This document shows positions 48,902 to 50,779 of a stretch of DNA of 50,779 nucleotides, one piece after another. The stretch's first letter is position 1. Each line of letters opens with the position of its first letter. A program made the translations under genes and the position numbers. The stretch covers positions 1 to 50,779 of the forward strand of contig SVGO01000006.1 in the NCBI GenBank assembly GCA_015056305.1. Reading direction: 5' to 3'. The notes beneath the pieces are model-generated. The model saw nothing but the letters and a program-made list of their open reading frames with translations, was not told where the DNA came from and did not search any database. Source of the stretch: Clostridiales bacterium (GTDB lineage: Bacteria; Bacillota; Clostridia; Christensenellales; Aristaeellaceae).

Positions 48902-49112
48902 AATAATCACTCCTGTAAATAAATCAAAGAATGAACGATTTACGGAACATATTTTATCACGCTGTCTGCATGATTGTAAATAAAACTGAAAAATTTCCTG
49001 TATGAACGTTCGCCTTTTTAGCATAGCCCATTCTTCGGTTTTTTACGCATATTTACACTAGGAGGCAATTCCGATATAATGACAAGGTATTGCTTGAAAC
49101 CGGGTGATTTTT

Positions 49113-49859
49113 ATGATTCTGTTTATGACCAGCAGCCCCTGCGACGACAACGTTCCTGCGGGCGTTTCCCTTCCGTGCATCTTCGACACGCGCAATCATT
49201 TCGTGGACAACCTGCGCGCCCATTGGAAGCCGGACAGCCGGCTCGTCGTGATCTGCTCGGACGCGCACAATTTTCCGCTCAACGATGAGATGTGCGACAC
49301 ATTCACCAAGTGCTTTAATTATCACGGCCTGACGGTCCGCGAGAGCGTCATGCTCGACAGCCGAAACGAGCGCGACGCTGGCCGCATCCTGGCGCTCAGC
49401 GACGCCGTGCTGCTGGGCGGCGGGCATGTGCCCACACAGAAGGCCTTCTTTGAGCGCATTGGTCTTCGAGCTCTTTTGCGCGAATACACCGGCGTGATCA
49501 TGGGCGTGAGCGCAGGCTCGATGAACTGCAGGGACGTGGTCTATGCCCAGCCGGAGCTGCCGGGCGAGTCGATCGATCCCGCGTATCAGCGTTTCATTCC
49601 GGGGCTGGGGCTCTCGCGCGTGCAGATCCTGCCGCACTATCAGATGGTCAGGGACAACATTCTCGACGGCAAGCGATTGTTTGAGGATATCACGTTCTCC
49701 GACAGCTGCGGCCGCTCGTTCTATGCGCTCCCGGATGGCAGCTACGTCATGCGCGCTGGCGACGAGTATACGCTCTGGGGCGAGGGATACCGCATCCGAG
49801 ACGGACGGATGGAGCAAATCTGCCGCGAGGGCGAACATATCATCATTTCGGAGGAATAA
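49113..49859 (+). CDS. Peptidase S51 / dipeptidase E-like (class I GAT-like) protein
   Basis: AVLLGGGHVPTQKAFFERIGLRALLREYTGVIMGVSAGSMNC...GLGLSRVQILPHYQ. Confidence 0.85.
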   Translation: MILFMTSSPCDDNVPAGVSLPCIFDTRNHFVDNLRAHWKPDSRLVVICSDAHNFPLNDEMCDTFTKCFNYHGLTVRESVMLDSRNERDAGRILALSDAVLLGGGHVPTQKAFFERIGLRALLREYTGVIMGVSAGSMNCRDVVYAQPELPGESIDPAYQRFIPGLGLSRVQILPHYQMVRDNILDGKRLFEDITFSDSCGRSFYALPDGSYVMRAGDEYTLWGEGYRIRDGRMEQICREGEHIIISEE

Positions 49860-49861
49860 GC

Positions 49862-50410
49862 ATGGAGCTTTTTCGCGGACGGCCGCAAAATGCCGAGGGC
49901 AGGCTGGACAAGGAGATGCGCGTATACGATCTGCTCGATCGTCTGGGGATTGAGTACGAGCGCACGGACCACATCGCCGCGATGACTATGGAGGACTGTC
50001 TGGAGATCGACAGGATTCTGGACGTGGTCATCTGCAAGAATCTGTTTCTGTGCAACCGGCAAAAGACGAAATTTTATCTTCTGATGATGCCGGGCGACAA
50101 GGTCTTTAAGACAAAGGATCTATCCGGCGCCATCGGGTCGTCCCGTCTGTCGTTTGCCGATCCTGAGTACATGGAGAAGTATCTGGATATCACGCCCGGC
50201 GCGGTATCGGTGATGGGGCTGATGAACGACACGGAAAATCATGTGCAGCTGATCATGGACAGGCCCGTGGTGGAAAGTGCGCTGCTGGGGTGTCATCCGT
50301 GCGTGAATACGTCCAGCCTGAGGATGAAGACGAAAGATGTGATGGAAAAGTTTCTGCCAGCTGTGCATCATGAGGCGATTGTCGTGGATCTGCCGGAATA
50401 CGAAAAGTGA
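49862..50410 (+). CDS. YbaK/prolyl-tRNA deacylase-domain protein (ProXp-like)
   Basis: MRVYDLLDRLGIEYERTDHIAAMTMEDC...ICKNLFLCNRQKTKFYLLMMPGDKVFKTKDLSGAIGSSRLSFADPEYMEKYLDITPGAVSVMGLMND. Confidence 0.9.
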   Translation: MELFRGRPQNAEGRLDKEMRVYDLLDRLGIEYERTDHIAAMTMEDCLEIDRILDVVICKNLFLCNRQKTKFYLLMMPGDKVFKTKDLSGAIGSSRLSFADPEYMEKYLDITPGAVSVMGLMNDTENHVQLIMDRPVVESALLGCHPCVNTSSLRMKTKDVMEKFLPAVHHEAIVVDLPEYEK

Positions 50411-50443
50411 GCAATATGGATATTTAGTTCATTAAGTTGGGGA

Positions 50444-50637
50444 TCGCCGCCTGCGGGCGGGACCTCATCCGTCACGGCTGACGCCGCGCCACCTTCCCCA
50501 TAGGGGAAGGTTTCCTTACTCCGCGGGTAATACAATCTTTGATTTAAAAGAAGCATTCCAACAAGATTTGCCTTCCCCTTTGGGGAAGGTGGCAGTCCGA
50601 AGGACTGACGGATGAGGTCCCCGGCCGCAGCCGGACC
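50444..50637. mobile_element. MITE-like non-coding palindromic element
   Basis: 15-bp perfect inverted termini GGACCTCATCCGTCA (50460-50474) / TGACGGATGAGGTCC (50606-50620) plus inner CCTTCCCC..GGGGAAGG hairpins on both sides. Confidence 0.75.
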
Positions 50638-50779
50638 ATTCATACAGAAATCCTATCGAAGTGTATCAGAATCAAAAGCGTCGCCTATCGGCTCCTGTTT
50701 GATTCCCGCTTATCTTGCGCTTCGCGCATGGGCTACGTTGGGGATTTCATCCCCAAACCCCTGACAAGGGACTTCGCCC

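Overview
The window is 50.8 kb of a GC-rich, probably Firmicutes/Clostridia-like chromosome (inferred from AddB, CIRCE, B. subtilis-type parS and the gene content; taxonomy not verified). Positions 1-30.3 kb and 47.9-50.4 kb look like backbone. They carry a KDG-kinase-like start, MATE, ArsR, AddB, three parS sites, a metallophosphoesterase, two phosphodiester-glycosidase paralogs, tRNA-Ser(CGA), HtpG with a perfect CIRCE, an AGCS symporter under a tandem glycine riboswitch, ClC, MFS, CNNM/CorC, a beta-helix protein plus GH31, a secreted flavin reductase with a two-component system, two exported TSCPD-domain proteins and a TSUP permease, a GMP synthase ATPPase, an S51 peptidase and a YbaK protein. 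Positions ~30.4-47.9 kb look acquired. A radical-SAM gene is cut off after ~30 codons, followed by eno and EamA. Next comes a ~15.5 kb, less GC-rich, all-minus-strand block bounded by 124-bp direct repeats (32254-32377 and 47768-47891, 2 mismatches by eye). It encodes a Ycf46-like AAA+ ATPase, three paralogous helical proteins (two with TM segments), three LRR_5 proteins without evident signal peptides, two propeller-like proteins, a YbjN/CesT-like protein and an HTH/coiled-coil protein. This block is the best candidate for an undescribed system. The exported TSCPD/FMN-bind pair at 28-29 kb is the second. All domain calls are by eye from the translations; no searches were run.
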